This document shows positions 17,190 to 25,609 of a stretch of 61,414 nt of DNA, piece after piece. This DNA comes from Faecalibacterium sp. (GTDB lineage Bacteria > Bacillota > Clostridia > Oscillospirales > Ruminococcaceae): assembly GCA_022652735.1 (NCBI GenBank), contig JALCRP010000011.1, positions 1-61,414 of the forward strand. Direction: 5' to 3'. Below the pieces are notes generated by a model that made no database searches, was not told the origin of the DNA, and worked only from the letters and a program-made list of their open reading frames with translations. The position numbers and the translations under genes are program-made. Each line of letters starts with the position of its first letter. The stretch's first letter is position 1.

Positions 17190-17840
17190 ATGTTTATGGT
17201 CACACTCAAAAAAGCCGGCCTGCGGCGGGCAGGCGCGGTGCTGCTCTGCGGGGCGGTGCTGGTTGGGGCGGTGGTGATCGGCCACTACTCGGGCGGGCAG
17301 GCCATATCCGCCGGGGCTGCGGCCGAAACCAAGATCGAATCGACACAGGACATCGCGGCATATTTCCAGAATTTTGGCCTTGAAGTTGACCCGGCGGGTA
17401 TCACGGCCGACAAAGTAAAGGTACCGAAAAAATGGGACGACAGCTTTTCCGCGTTTAACGAAGTTGTGGCGCAAAGCGGGCAGGATCTTACCAAGTTTAA
17501 GGGCAAAACCGTGGAAAAATGGCTGGCCGAAATCCCGGCGCTGAGCACGGGCGACGAAACGGTGTACGGCGTATTGCTGGTGTACGATAAAAAATCCGCA
17601 GGGGCCTATCTGCTGGCAAAGCCCTCGGGCAATGTGACGGGCATGGCAGACGCCGCCCAAAATCAGGCAAACGCCAATAAGGCCGCCAGCACGGCCGCGG
17701 AAGGCGACACGGCGACAAGCCAGGTGGGCGAAGCGACAGGCGGCGCGGCCAGCCAAGTTTCGGCCAACCCGGAAGAAGCCGAACAGGCGGCGCTGGATGT
17801 GGATTTGACGGCGGGCGCCGACGGGTACCCTGTAGAGTGA
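17190..17840 (+). CDS. DUF4830-like membrane-anchored protein
   Basis: A 216-residue protein. A basic start and one membrane segment or uncleaved signal (about 12-34) lead to an extracytoplasmic domain whose DIAAYFQNFGLEVDP, VPKKWDDSFSAFNEV and LVYDKKSAGAYLL pattern fits DUF4830, of unknown function. The last 55 residues are Ala/Glu/Thr-rich and probably disordered. GGGAGGG lies ten bases before the ATG at 17190; a second ATG two codons later is also possible. The family call is from memory. Confidence 0.7.
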   Translation: MFMVTLKKAGLRRAGAVLLCGAVLVGAVVIGHYSGGQAISAGAAAETKIESTQDIAAYFQNFGLEVDPAGITADKVKVPKKWDDSFSAFNEVVAQSGQDLTKFKGKTVEKWLAEIPALSTGDETVYGVLLVYDKKSAGAYLLAKPSGNVTGMADAAQNQANANKAASTAAEGDTATSQVGEATGGAASQVSANPEEAEQAALDVDLTAGADGYPVE

Positions 17841-17910
17841 CCGCCGCGCCGGAAAGGCAAAAGGGGCCTACGCCGCGCAGCGGCCGGCCAAAGCAGGCAA
17901 TATAACTTGC

Positions 17911-17947
17911 AAAAGGGGGGCACTTTCGCCGGAAAGCGCCCCTTTTT
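17911..17947 (+). terminator. Terminator downstream of the DUF4830-like gene
   Basis: AAAAGGGG and CCCCTTTTT arms enclose an inner CTTTC/GAAAG hairpin, about 70 bases past the stop. The A/T flanks make it potentially bidirectional. Confidence 0.8.
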
Positions 17948-17960
17948 CCTGCTCTTTGCT

Positions 17961-17989
17961 TTACTTTGCGCGCGCCGGGCTGTTATAAT
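17961..17989 (+). promoter_or_regulatory. Promoter of the DMT permease gene
   Basis: TTACTT, a 17-base spacer and an extended -10 TGTTATAAT ending at 17989. The leader is about 170 bases long. It contains a strong ribosome site (AAGGAG, 18019) before a possible 33-codon TTG-started peptide, whose value is doubtful. Confidence 0.6.
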
Positions 17990-18165
17990 AAACAGGCTTT
18001 CGGATCTTTACGGAAAGGAGTGGGGAACATTGGCAAAACATTCTGCGGCAAGGTTAGGGCATCGGTGTGGCGTATGGGACAATGTCGCCCACCGTTTTCC
18101 ACGCCGTCCGCCGCCGGCGGGCCTTTTCTGACGAATATTCACCGATTGACAGAAAAGGATTTTTT

Positions 18166-19086
18166 ATGACTTGGTATACATACTCGCTGCTGGCCGTTTT
18201 GTTTTGGAGCGGCAGCGATCTCTTTTCCAAAATGTCCTCGAAATATGAGGACAAATACAGCCAGTTCCGCATTATGGCGGTGCTGGGCATCACGATGGGC
18301 CTGCATGCGGTTTTTTTGCTTTTCACAAGCGAAAGCCTGAAAGCCGACCCATTCCGTCTTATCAATTTCTGGTATTACCTGCCGGCGGGCGCGCTGTATA
18401 TCCTTAGCATGGTGCTGGGCTATATCGGCCTGCGCTACATGGTGCTCAGCGTTTCAAGCCCGATCTGCAACGCCAGCGGCGTGATCGAAATTATTTTGTG
18501 CTGGCTGCTTTTGGGCCAAACGGCGAGCCTGCCCGCCATTCTTTCCGCGCTGCTGCTGACGGCGGCGGTTGTGCTGCTGGCCGTGGTGGAAAGCAAAAAC
18601 CCTACGGACGAGCTGCAAAACGGGCGGCGCATCCACATGACGAAAAAGGAAATTCTGCTGGGGCTGGCCCTGCCGCTGGCCTATTGCTGCCTGGATGCGG
18701 CGGGCACCATCGCTGAGACGGTGATGTACGACGCGGGGCGCATGAGCGAGGACGCCGGCAGCGTGGCTTACGAGCTGATGTGGCTTGTGATCGGCATCGG
18801 CAGCCTTATCTATCTCTGCGCCATTAAAAAGCAGAGCCTTTTCAAATGGCCGTCCAAGGGGTCGCTTATTGCACAATCGGTATGCGAGACGGCCGGCAAC
18901 TATTTCTATATTTACGCCATCGCCACGGACTATGCCATTTTGGCCGAGCCGATGATCGGCTGCTATGCCGTCGTCAGCGTGCTGTGGGGGCGGCTGATCT
19001 TAAAAGAAAAGCTGACGCCGAAACACTATCTGTGCATCGCAATGGCCTTGGTGGGTATCGCGCTGCTGGGTTGGTTTAACGAGTGA
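18166..19086 (+). CDS. DMT/EamA-family permease
   Basis: A drug/metabolite-transporter superfamily protein of 306 residues with ten predicted membrane segments in two EamA-type halves. It opens with WYTYSLLAVLFWSGSDLFSK, and the second half ends AEPMIGCYAVVSVLWGRLILKEKL, the usual end-of-repeat pattern. Substrate is unknown. The ATG at 18166 follows AAAAGGA. The in-frame sequence upstream overlaps the leader and lacks a ribosome site. It stands alone. Confidence 0.88.
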   Translation: MTWYTYSLLAVLFWSGSDLFSKMSSKYEDKYSQFRIMAVLGITMGLHAVFLLFTSESLKADPFRLINFWYYLPAGALYILSMVLGYIGLRYMVLSVSSPICNASGVIEIILCWLLLGQTASLPAILSALLLTAAVVLLAVVESKNPTDELQNGRRIHMTKKEILLGLALPLAYCCLDAAGTIAETVMYDAGRMSEDAGSVAYELMWLVIGIGSLIYLCAIKKQSLFKWPSKGSLIAQSVCETAGNYFYIYAIATDYAILAEPMIGCYAVVSVLWGRLILKEKLTPKHYLCIAMALVGIALLGWFNE

Positions 19087-19245
19087 GCAGGGCATAATAG
19101 TACATTTTCGGCTTTTTGCAGTAAAAAACCCACGGAAATTTGGCTGGCCGCGGGTGGCGAAAAACGTCGGGCGGGGTTATAATAAAAGCAAATCCGAGAG
19201 GGGCGCGCCCCGCAGCGGAACAAAACGAAAAAGGAGTTCCCCGAC

Positions 19246-19503
19246 ATGAAAGAGTTTACTTACACGATCAAAGATGAATACGGCATTCATGCGCGCCCGG
19301 CGGGGCTGCTTGTAAAGCTGGCAAAAGGCTATGCCTCCTGCATTACGCTTGTGCGCGGCAGCGATACGTGCGACCTGAAACGTCTGATGCCGTTGATGGC
19401 GATGGGCGTAAAACAGGGCGAAACGATCACCGTGAAAGCGGAGGGCACCGACGAGGATGCCTGCATCGAGAGCGTTTCGGCGTTCTTGGAAAAAAGCGTC
19501 TGA
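19246..19503 (+). CDS. ptsH: HPr-type phosphocarrier protein, lacking Ser46
   Basis: An 85-residue HPr. His15 (GIHARPAG) is the residue phosphorylated by Enzyme I. At position 46, where Firmicute HPr has the serine phosphorylated by HPr kinase, this protein has arginine (CDLKRLMPL). It should therefore carry phosphate for transport but be blind to HPrK-based catabolite control. AAAGGAG precedes the ATG. A TATAAT stands at 19178-19183. It is followed by its own terminator and then the Enzyme I gene; no sugar-specific EII is in the window. Confidence 0.9.
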   Translation: MKEFTYTIKDEYGIHARPAGLLVKLAKGYASCITLVRGSDTCDLKRLMPLMAMGVKQGETITVKAEGTDEDACIESVSAFLEKSV

Positions 19504-19511
19504 TAAAAAGC

Positions 19512-19546
19512 GGCCCCCGCGTGATAAGAACCGCGGGGGCCTTTTT
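19512..19546 (+). terminator. Terminator between ptsH and ptsI
   Basis: A perfect 10-bp stem (19512-19521 with 19532-19541) is followed by TTTTT, directly after the ptsH stop. It should reduce Enzyme I expression relative to HPr or separate the two units. Confidence 0.88.
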
Positions 19547-19671
19547 GCAGATTTTGGGCCGGCGCAAAACAGCACACAGCCGGCCGTATCCGAAATTGCC
19601 GGCTTGTGCGCAGGCAATTTTTGCGCGCCGTGCGCAAAAGGCGCGGCACATCTCCAAGGGAGGCGTGGTAC

Positions 19672-21315
19672 ATGGAAAGCATACAGGGCATGCACGTAGT
19701 ATCCGGTATCGCAATCGGGCGGCTGGCCTTTTATAAAAAGCCCGAGCGCCGCATCGACCATACCCCTGCGCTTGACCCGGCCGCGGAGCTGGCCCGCATG
19801 GAAACCGCGCGCGCGGCCGCCATCGCGCAGCAGCAGGCCTTATACCAAAAGGCTTTGCAGGAAGCGGGCGAGGAGATCGCGGATGTGTTCAATGTCCACG
19901 CGATGATGCTGGAAGACGACGATTTTGTCGACGCGATCCGCACCAACATCCAAGAAAAAAGGATGCGCGCGGAATACGCCGTAAAAACCGCGGGCCGCGC
20001 GATGGCCGATTTGTTCGGCGCAATCGAGGACGAATATTTGCGCGCGCGCATGGCGGACGTGCTGGATGTGGCGCAGGGGCTGATTGATACTTTACAGGGC
20101 GCCACGGCGTCGATCCAGACGGGAGAGCCGGCTATCCTTGCGGCAGAGGACCTTTCGCCCTCTGAGACGGTGCGGCTGAATAAAGCCCTGCTGCTCGGCT
20201 TTATCACGCGCGGCGGCAGCGCAATCAGCCATACGGCCATTTTGGCGCGGAGCATGGATATTCCGGCCGTGGTACGCAGCCAAAAGTTGGACCCCGCGTG
20301 GGATGGCAAGCTTGCCATTTTGGACGGCACAAACGGCACCCTTATTTTGGACCCGGACGGCGAGACGCTGGTGCATTACCGTGCCTTGCAGGAGGAAGAG
20401 GGCCTGCATAAGCTGCTGCTCAAACAGATGAAAGGCTTGGCGAACGAAACGCGCGACGGCCGGCGTATCGAGCTTTGGGCCAACATCGGCGGCATCGAGG
20501 ATTTGCCCGCCGTGGCACAAAACGATGCGGGCGGCATCGGGCTGTTCCGCTCGGAATTTGTCTATCTCGGCCGGCAGACGCCGCCCGACGAGGAGACACA
20601 GTTCCGTTATTATAGGCAGGCGGTAGAAACGATGGCGCCGCGCCGCGTTGTGATCCGCACGTGTGATCTCGGCGCAGATAAAACGGTGGATTATCTTTCC
20701 CTCGGCCACGAGGAAAACCCTGCGCTGGGCTTTCGCGCCATCCGCATCTGCCTGACGAAAAAGGAATTTTTCAAAACGCAGCTGCGCGCTTTGCTGCGCG
20801 CCGCCGCATACGGCAACCTTGGCATTCTGCTGCCGATGATTACCTCTACGGCAGAGGTAAAAGCCGTGCGCGCTTTGCTGGAAGCATGCCGCGCCGAGCT
20901 GGTGCAGGAGGGGACGCGCGTGGGCAAGGCAGAGCTTGGCGTGATGATCGAAACGCCCGCCGCTGCGCTGACGGCGGACGAGCTGGCGCAGGAAGTATCC
21001 TTTTTCTCGATCGGCACAAACGACCTCACCCAGTATACCTGCGCGCTTGACCGGCAGAATGCGTTGCTGGCGCCGTTTTCCGATGCACATCATCCGGCCG
21101 TGCTGCGCGAGATCAAGATGGCCGTCGAGGCGGGCCACCGCCACGGCATCTCCGTCGCCATCTGCGGCGAGCTGGGCAGCGACCCCGCACTGACCGAAAC
21201 GTTTTTGCGCATGGGCGTAGATGAGCTTTCCGTAAACCCTGCGGCCATTCTGCCCTTGCGCAGCGCCATCCGCGAGATGGATCTGCGCCGCGGCAGCACA
21301 CAAAAAATGCCCTGA
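19672..21315 (+). CDS. ptsI: Phosphoenolpyruvate-protein phosphotransferase (Enzyme I)
   Basis: Enzyme I of the PTS, 547 residues, moves phosphate from PEP to His15 of HPr. The phospho-His motif is ISHTAILARSMDIPAVV (about residues 187-203). In the PEP-binding TIM barrel, FRSEFVYLGR, SIGTNDLTQYT and the active-site Cys in ICGELGSDP are all present, and EELSVNP-like DELSVNPAAI closes it. The ATG at 19672 follows AAGGGAGG. It lies 170 bases after ptsH, separated by a terminator. Confidence 0.95.
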   Translation: MESIQGMHVVSGIAIGRLAFYKKPERRIDHTPALDPAAELARMETARAAAIAQQQALYQKALQEAGEEIADVFNVHAMMLEDDDFVDAIRTNIQEKRMRAEYAVKTAGRAMADLFGAIEDEYLRARMADVLDVAQGLIDTLQGATASIQTGEPAILAAEDLSPSETVRLNKALLLGFITRGGSAISHTAILARSMDIPAVVRSQKLDPAWDGKLAILDGTNGTLILDPDGETLVHYRALQEEEGLHKLLLKQMKGLANETRDGRRIELWANIGGIEDLPAVAQNDAGGIGLFRSEFVYLGRQTPPDEETQFRYYRQAVETMAPRRVVIRTCDLGADKTVDYLSLGHEENPALGFRAIRICLTKKEFFKTQLRALLRAAAYGNLGILLPMITSTAEVKAVRALLEACRAELVQEGTRVGKAELGVMIETPAAALTADELAQEVSFFSIGTNDLTQYTCALDRQNALLAPFSDAHHPAVLREIKMAVEAGHRHGISVAICGELGSDPALTETFLRMGVDELSVNPAAILPLRSAIREMDLRRGSTQKMP

Positions 21316-21389
21316 ATTTTTGCTGCGCGGGCGCGAAAGCCGCCAAATGGGTGTATAATAAGAATAGGCAGACAAAGGAGGACAACCGC

Positions 21390-22295
21390 ATGTTTGAGAT
21401 TATTGCTGACAGCGCCTGTGACATTGGCCTTGAAAAAGCCAAAGAGCTGCAGGTAAAGCTGATTCCGTTTTATGTTTCGCCGGACGGAAAGGACTATCAC
21501 AAGGAGGGCGAAGACCAGAATGTGCGGGATTTTTACCGCCTGCTCGTGGAAAATCCGGGCCTTTCGCCGAAAACCAGCCTGCCCAGCCTCGACGACTATA
21601 TGAAAGCCTTTGAGCCGTATGCCAAAGAGGGCCGGCCTGTGCTGTGCCTTTGCTATACGGGCAAAATGAGCGGCTCGGCGGGGTGCGCCCGCAACGCAAA
21701 GGAAATCCTGTTGGATGAATACCCCGACGCCGAGATCGAGACGATGGACACCACGGCCGCCACCGTGACACAAGCCATGATGGTGGAAAATGCCTGCGCC
21801 ATGCGCGACGCCGGATGTACGCTCAAAGAGACGGTGACGTGGCTTACCGGCTGCGCGCCGACAAACCAGATCTTTTTTACGGTGGGCAATTTGGATTACC
21901 TGATCCGCGGCGGGCGCATCGGCAAGGCAAAGGGCATGGCCGCAAACCTTTTGAACATCAAGCCGATGATCCACTTTCACGACGGAGAGATTTTTTCCGG
22001 CGGTGTGGCGCGCGGCCGCCTGAAGAGCATTGAAAAAGCCATCACGCAGCTGATGAATTACCTTGCGGATTGCCATGCCGACCCAGACGATTACCGCATC
22101 ACGGTGGGCTATGGCTATGACGAAGAGGAAGGCCGCCGCCTTTGGATGCAGGTGCGCGCCGCGCTGCGCGCGCATTTCCCGGCGTCGAAGTGTGAGGTGG
22201 GCCTTTTGCAGATCGGCACGACGATCTGCGTACACACCGGGCCGTACCCGCTGGGTATCGGCGTTATGCGCCGCTGGAAGCCGCAAAAAAATTGA
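21390..22295 (+). CDS. DegV family fatty-acid-binding protein
   Basis: A 301-residue DegV protein (FakB type). Family members bind a fatty acid and present it to the FakA kinase. The start IIADSACDIGLEKAKEL, the KTSLPSLDDYM segment and LIRGGRIGKAKGMAANLLNIKP are diagnostic. AAAGGAGG precedes the ATG at 21390, and TATAAT lies at 21354-21359. Sequence turns AT-rich right after its stop, where the restriction-modification island begins; no terminator of its own is seen. Confidence 0.92.
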   Translation: MFEIIADSACDIGLEKAKELQVKLIPFYVSPDGKDYHKEGEDQNVRDFYRLLVENPGLSPKTSLPSLDDYMKAFEPYAKEGRPVLCLCYTGKMSGSAGCARNAKEILLDEYPDAEIETMDTTAATVTQAMMVENACAMRDAGCTLKETVTWLTGCAPTNQIFFTVGNLDYLIRGGRIGKAKGMAANLLNIKPMIHFHDGEIFSGGVARGRLKSIEKAITQLMNYLADCHADPDDYRITVGYGYDEEEGRRLWMQVRAALRAHFPASKCEVGLLQIGTTICVHTGPYPLGIGVMRRWKPQKN

Positions 22296-22392
22296 TTGGG
22301 ATATAGAGAAAACGGTATTTGAAACTGTATGCAAGGGCTTGATTTCTGCATTTTTAAAGATGAGGCATTGAGAAAAGCGGAAGAGGAAGAAT

Positions 22393-23238
22393 ATGGGCTA
22401 CGAAAAAGAAAAAGGGGAATTCTTGCAGCAACTGAAGGAATTCACAAATACTCTAGTGGTTCAAATCGCAAAGGACGACGAATGGACAATACGGGGTTTT
22501 ATTGATATTTTCAAAAATATATATACTGTTTCTTCAGACACTAAAATTGTTTCGAAAATTTTAGAACTCCACCTATTTCCGCATTTTTTGGCGTTCGCAG
22601 AAAGTATAGGATATGATATTGAATTAGCTACCTACCAAAATTGGTATCCAGACCTAACCTTTATTTGCCGAGACAACCACGATATTAAATTTGCAGTGGA
22701 TTTGAAAACTACATATCGGCTTGAAGATTATCCGGGATTTTGTAATGGTTTTACGCTTGGCTCTCATGGCGAATACTTTGTTGACAGAAATAGCAGCAAG
22801 AATATACAGTATCCGTATAGCGCATACGCAGGACATTTTTGCGTAGGCATTATTTACTCCCGCAAAAAATTGGATAAATTAGAAGAAACTAAAATATATA
22901 CCATCGAGGAAGTAGACCAAATACCTGCTGTTATTAAGGATTTCACTTTTTTTGCTGAGGAAAAATGGAAGATCGCAAGCGATAAAGGTGGAAGCGGCAA
23001 TACAGCAAATATCGGAAGTATCACAAGAATTGAAGATATTTTAGCAGGAAACGGGGTATTTTCTAAAGCAGGAGAAAAATACTTTGATGATTATTGGGCG
23101 AATTTTGGGAAAATGGAAATTTTGGATTCAAAAGGAAAATATAAAAAGCTGACATCTTTTTCCGAATATTTAATTTATAGAGGACTTCCTAATACCATAA
23201 ATTATGCTAAAGCATCAAGAAAACGGGCAGAGCCATAA
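22393..23238 (+). CDS. EcoRV-like type II restriction endonuclease
   Basis: A 281-residue PD-(D/E)xK endonuclease closely patterned on EcoRV. The catalytic residues are Asp87 (YPDLTF), Asp103 and Lys105 (AVDLKTTY), with the same 16- and 2-residue spacing as Asp74/Asp90/Lys92 of EcoRV. The recognition loop reads GSGNTANIGSI, against GSGNTTNIGSI in EcoRV. Specificity is thus probably GATATC, cut blunt (inference). It has a longer N-terminus than EcoRV and a short basic tail. GAAGAGGAAGA precedes the ATG. GC is about 37% by hand count at 22561-22620, far below its neighbours. Confidence 0.93.
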   Translation: MGYEKEKGEFLQQLKEFTNTLVVQIAKDDEWTIRGFIDIFKNIYTVSSDTKIVSKILELHLFPHFLAFAESIGYDIELATYQNWYPDLTFICRDNHDIKFAVDLKTTYRLEDYPGFCNGFTLGSHGEYFVDRNSSKNIQYPYSAYAGHFCVGIIYSRKKLDKLEETKIYTIEEVDQIPAVIKDFTFFAEEKWKIASDKGGSGNTANIGSITRIEDILAGNGVFSKAGEKYFDDYWANFGKMEILDSKGKYKKLTSFSEYLIYRGLPNTINYAKASRKRAEP

Positions 23239-24149
23239 TGCAAAACGATAAAGTGTTTGTGCCTCCTATCAAAATTCAGGGTATTAAAACGAAGCTTGTT
23301 CCGCTAATTGAACAAAACGTTATATTAGACGAAAGCGCTATATGGTATGAGCCGTTTATGGGGTCTGGCGTAGTTGGCTTTAATGTGGCCCCCAAAAAAG
23401 CAGTATTTGGCGACATAAACCCACATATTATTCATTTCTATAATGCGATTAAATCCAAGAAAATTGACTCTTATTTGGTGCGAGAGTTTTTAGAAGAGCA
23501 GGGGGCAAAACTATCAGAAAAAGATGCAAAATATTACTATGAAGTACGAGAAAGGTTTAATCAGAGCCACGAGCCTTTGGATTTTCTTTTCCTAAATCGT
23601 TCTTGCTTCAATGGAATGATTCGCTTCAATAAAAGCATGGAGTTTAATGTCCCTTATGGGCATAAGCCACAACGCTTTTCTAAATCCTATGTGACTAAAG
23701 TTGTGAATCAAGTGAAGTACGTGGAAGACGCTTTAAAAGGAAATGACTGGGTATTTGTTTGCCAACCTTTTGAAAAAGCTATTGAAAAGGCAGGAGAAAA
23801 AGATTTTATATATTGTGATCCACCTTATATTGGCCGCCACGTGGATTATTATGATAGTTGGAATGAAGATTCAGAATACGCATTGTGCGCTGCCTTAAAA
23901 AAAACAAACGCGAAGTTTATGCTTTCCACATGGGATCATAATGCATATCGAACCAATGAATACTTGGAACGTGTGTGGGGGTTCTGCCATAAAACGACAA
24001 AAGAACATTTTTATTATGTGGGTGCCAGAGAAAAGAACAGAAACCCTATGCTTGAAGCGCTTCTGACAAATTATGTGCCTTGCAGGCAAAGCAATACACT
24101 TGCCCTTTCGAGGCAGGCACAAGTGTGCTTACCTGCAAATGATGAATAA
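23238..24149 (+). CDS. EcoRV-type adenine-N6 DNA methyltransferase
   Basis: A 303-residue Dam-class (D12) adenine methyltransferase, the protective partner of the endonuclease. The AdoMet motif is YEPFMGSGVVGF (about 37-48) and the catalytic DPPY is at 194-197 in YCDPPYIGRHVDYYDSW. Similarity to M.EcoRV runs from KVFVPPIK to EALLTN. The ATG shares a base with the endonuclease stop (TAATG), so M is translated after R by coupling. The last ~22 residues (from PCRQSN) look unrelated to M.EcoRV and are encoded by an inverted repeat. Confidence 0.94.
   Translation: MQNDKVFVPPIKIQGIKTKLVPLIEQNVILDESAIWYEPFMGSGVVGFNVAPKKAVFGDINPHIIHFYNAIKSKKIDSYLVREFLEEQGAKLSEKDAKYYYEVRERFNQSHEPLDFLFLNRSCFNGMIRFNKSMEFNVPYGHKPQRFSKSYVTKVVNQVKYVEDALKGNDWVFVCQPFEKAIEKAGEKDFIYCDPPYIGRHVDYYDSWNEDSEYALCAALKKTNAKFMLSTWDHNAYRTNEYLERVWGFCHKTTKEHFYYVGAREKNRNPMLEALLTNYVPCRQSNTLALSRQAQVCLPANDE
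24080..24138. repeat. Inverted repeat at the 3' end of the methyltransferase gene
   Basis: TTGCAGG (24080-24086) pairs with CCTGCAA (24132-24138). Inside, AAGCA...ACACTTG pairs imperfectly with CAAGTG...TGCTT. It encodes the atypical C-terminal tail and lies beside the right edge of the AT-rich island. Confidence 0.6.
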
Positions 24150-24197
24150 AAGCCCATCTCCATATCAGCGGCAGTAGCTGCTGGGAGATGGGCTTTT
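24148..24197. terminator. Bidirectional terminator between the R-M operon and the CNNM gene
   Basis: A perfect 14-bp stem (24148-24161 with 24184-24197) has A- and T-rich ends. It overlaps the methyltransferase stop codon and can serve the convergent CNNM gene too. Confidence 0.9.
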
Positions 24198-24252
24198 GTG
24201 CGTTTTTGCTTCTTTATATCCACCACTATGCAAGTAGTTGCAGATGCTCTTA

Positions 24253-25524
24253 TCATTTTTTCTTTTGGTCTGGCTCCGTGGCGGGCGATTCTGCGCGCTC
24301 CAGCCGAACCTCCAGCACACGGCGATGCGCCGCGCGCGTAACGGTGCCGCAATAATGCCCAAGGCGGAAGCGATCGCCGGTTTTCGGCAGACGATCGAGC
24401 TTTTCCTGTACAAGGCCGCTGACGGATACCGCATCGCAAACCTCGTCGATCGAAAGCTTTTCCAGCAGATCATCGACGCCGGCCGAGCCGGAAACAAGCC
24501 AGCTGCCATCCGATTGACGGCGAAAATCCTCTGTGACATCGTCGTGCTCATCCCAAATTTCGCCGACAAGCTCTTCCAAGATGTCTTCCAGCGTCACGAT
24601 GCCTTCGGTGCCGCCGTATTCATCCACCACAACGGCCATGTGATGCCGCCCCTCACGCAAAGTGCGCAGCAAAGCGGAAATCTGCGTGGTGCTTGTGGTA
24701 TACAGCGTGGGCGTAACCAGCTCGCTCAGCGTAGTTTCGCCGCCGCGGCGGGCCGTAAAGTAATCCTTTTCATGTACCACGCCGATAATGTTGTCGATGT
24801 TTTCGTGATAGACCGGCAAGCGGGAAAAGCCGCTTTCGGCAAAAACATCCGCCACTTCATCCAGCGCGGTAGTATCGGCGACGGCCACCACGTCCACACG
24901 CGGCGTCAGCACATCCTCGACCTCAACATCGTCAAACTCGATCGCGCTGCGGATCAGCTCGCTTTCCCGGCCGGAAAGTTCGCCATCGCTTTCGGCCTCG
25001 CTGACCATCGTAATCAGCTCGCCTTCGGTGATGGTGTCGCTTTCGGCGCTGTGAAAATGGCGCGCCAAAAAGTTCTTCCATTTCGTGAAACAGAAGTTCA
25101 GCGGCGTAAATACGATCACGAGCGCCTGCAAAACGGGCGCAAAGGCAATCGCAAAGGTTTCGGGCATCTCTTTGGCGAGGCCCTTCGGGGTGATTTCGCC
25201 AAAAATAAGCACCACAACCGTCAAAACGATCGTCGACAGGGTGGGGCCGTACTGCGCGCCCAACAGGCGGCTGAAAAATACGGTACCCACGGAAGCCGCT
25301 GCGATGTTGACGACGTTGTTGCCGATCAGGATCGTGGAGAGCAGGCTGTCAAACTTTTGCGAAAGCGCCAGCACACGCGCCGCTTGGCTGTCGCCGGCAT
25401 CGGCGCGGCTTTTCAGGCGAATGTCGTTCAGCGAGGAATATGCGGTTTCGGATGCGGAGAAGAAGGCGGACAAAACGATCAAAAAGATCAGCGCCACCAA
25501 CATGGTAATACTGCCATCGTCCAT
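24253..25524 (-). CDS. CNNM/HlyC-CorC family membrane protein
   Basis: A 423-residue protein with an N-terminal DUF21/CNNM membrane domain (four hydrophobic segments, with SAFFSASETAYSSLN in the first), two CBS domains (about 205-330, including LPVYHENIDNIIGVVHEKD and MAVVVDEYGGTEGIVTLEDI), and a C-terminal CorC/HlyC domain. Members are linked to magnesium or other cation export; the hemolysin name is historical. The start is uncertain: ATG at 25524 or GTG at 25539, each with a weak ribosome site. The gene lies close behind clpB but after a hairpin. Confidence 0.9.
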   Translation of the reverse strand: MDDGSITMLVALIFLIVLSAFFSASETAYSSLNDIRLKSRADAGDSQAARVLALSQKFDSLLSTILIGNNVVNIAAASVGTVFFSRLLGAQYGPTLSTIVLTVVVLIFGEITPKGLAKEMPETFAIAFAPVLQALVIVFTPLNFCFTKWKNFLARHFHSAESDTITEGELITMVSEAESDGELSGRESELIRSAIEFDDVEVEDVLTPRVDVVAVADTTALDEVADVFAESGFSRLPVYHENIDNIIGVVHEKDYFTARRGGETTLSELVTPTLYTTSTTQISALLRTLREGRHHMAVVVDEYGGTEGIVTLEDILEELVGEIWDEHDDVTEDFRRQSDGSWLVSGSAGVDDLLEKLSIDEVCDAVSVSGLVQEKLDRLPKTGDRFRLGHYCGTVTRAAHRRVLEVRLERAESPATEPDQKKK

Positions 25525-25556
25525 GAAAAAAGGAACCACTCTACTTTCTTAGCTTC

Positions 25557-25589
25557 AAATTTGCCCGGCCTTTTTGCAAAGGCACGGGC
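25557..25589 (-). terminator. Probable terminator downstream of clpB
   Basis: GCCCG-TGCCTTT and AAAGGC-CGGGC arms form a long interrupted stem. Its T-tract is poor (AAATTT), so read-through into the CNNM gene is possible. Confidence 0.55.
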
Positions 25590-25609
25590 GACTATACGCC
25601 TCTATCCTA

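Noticed and set aside
24253..25539. Calling the CNNM protein a hemolysin
   Set aside because: The domain set is that of CNNM/CorC cation transporters; the hemolysin label is historical.
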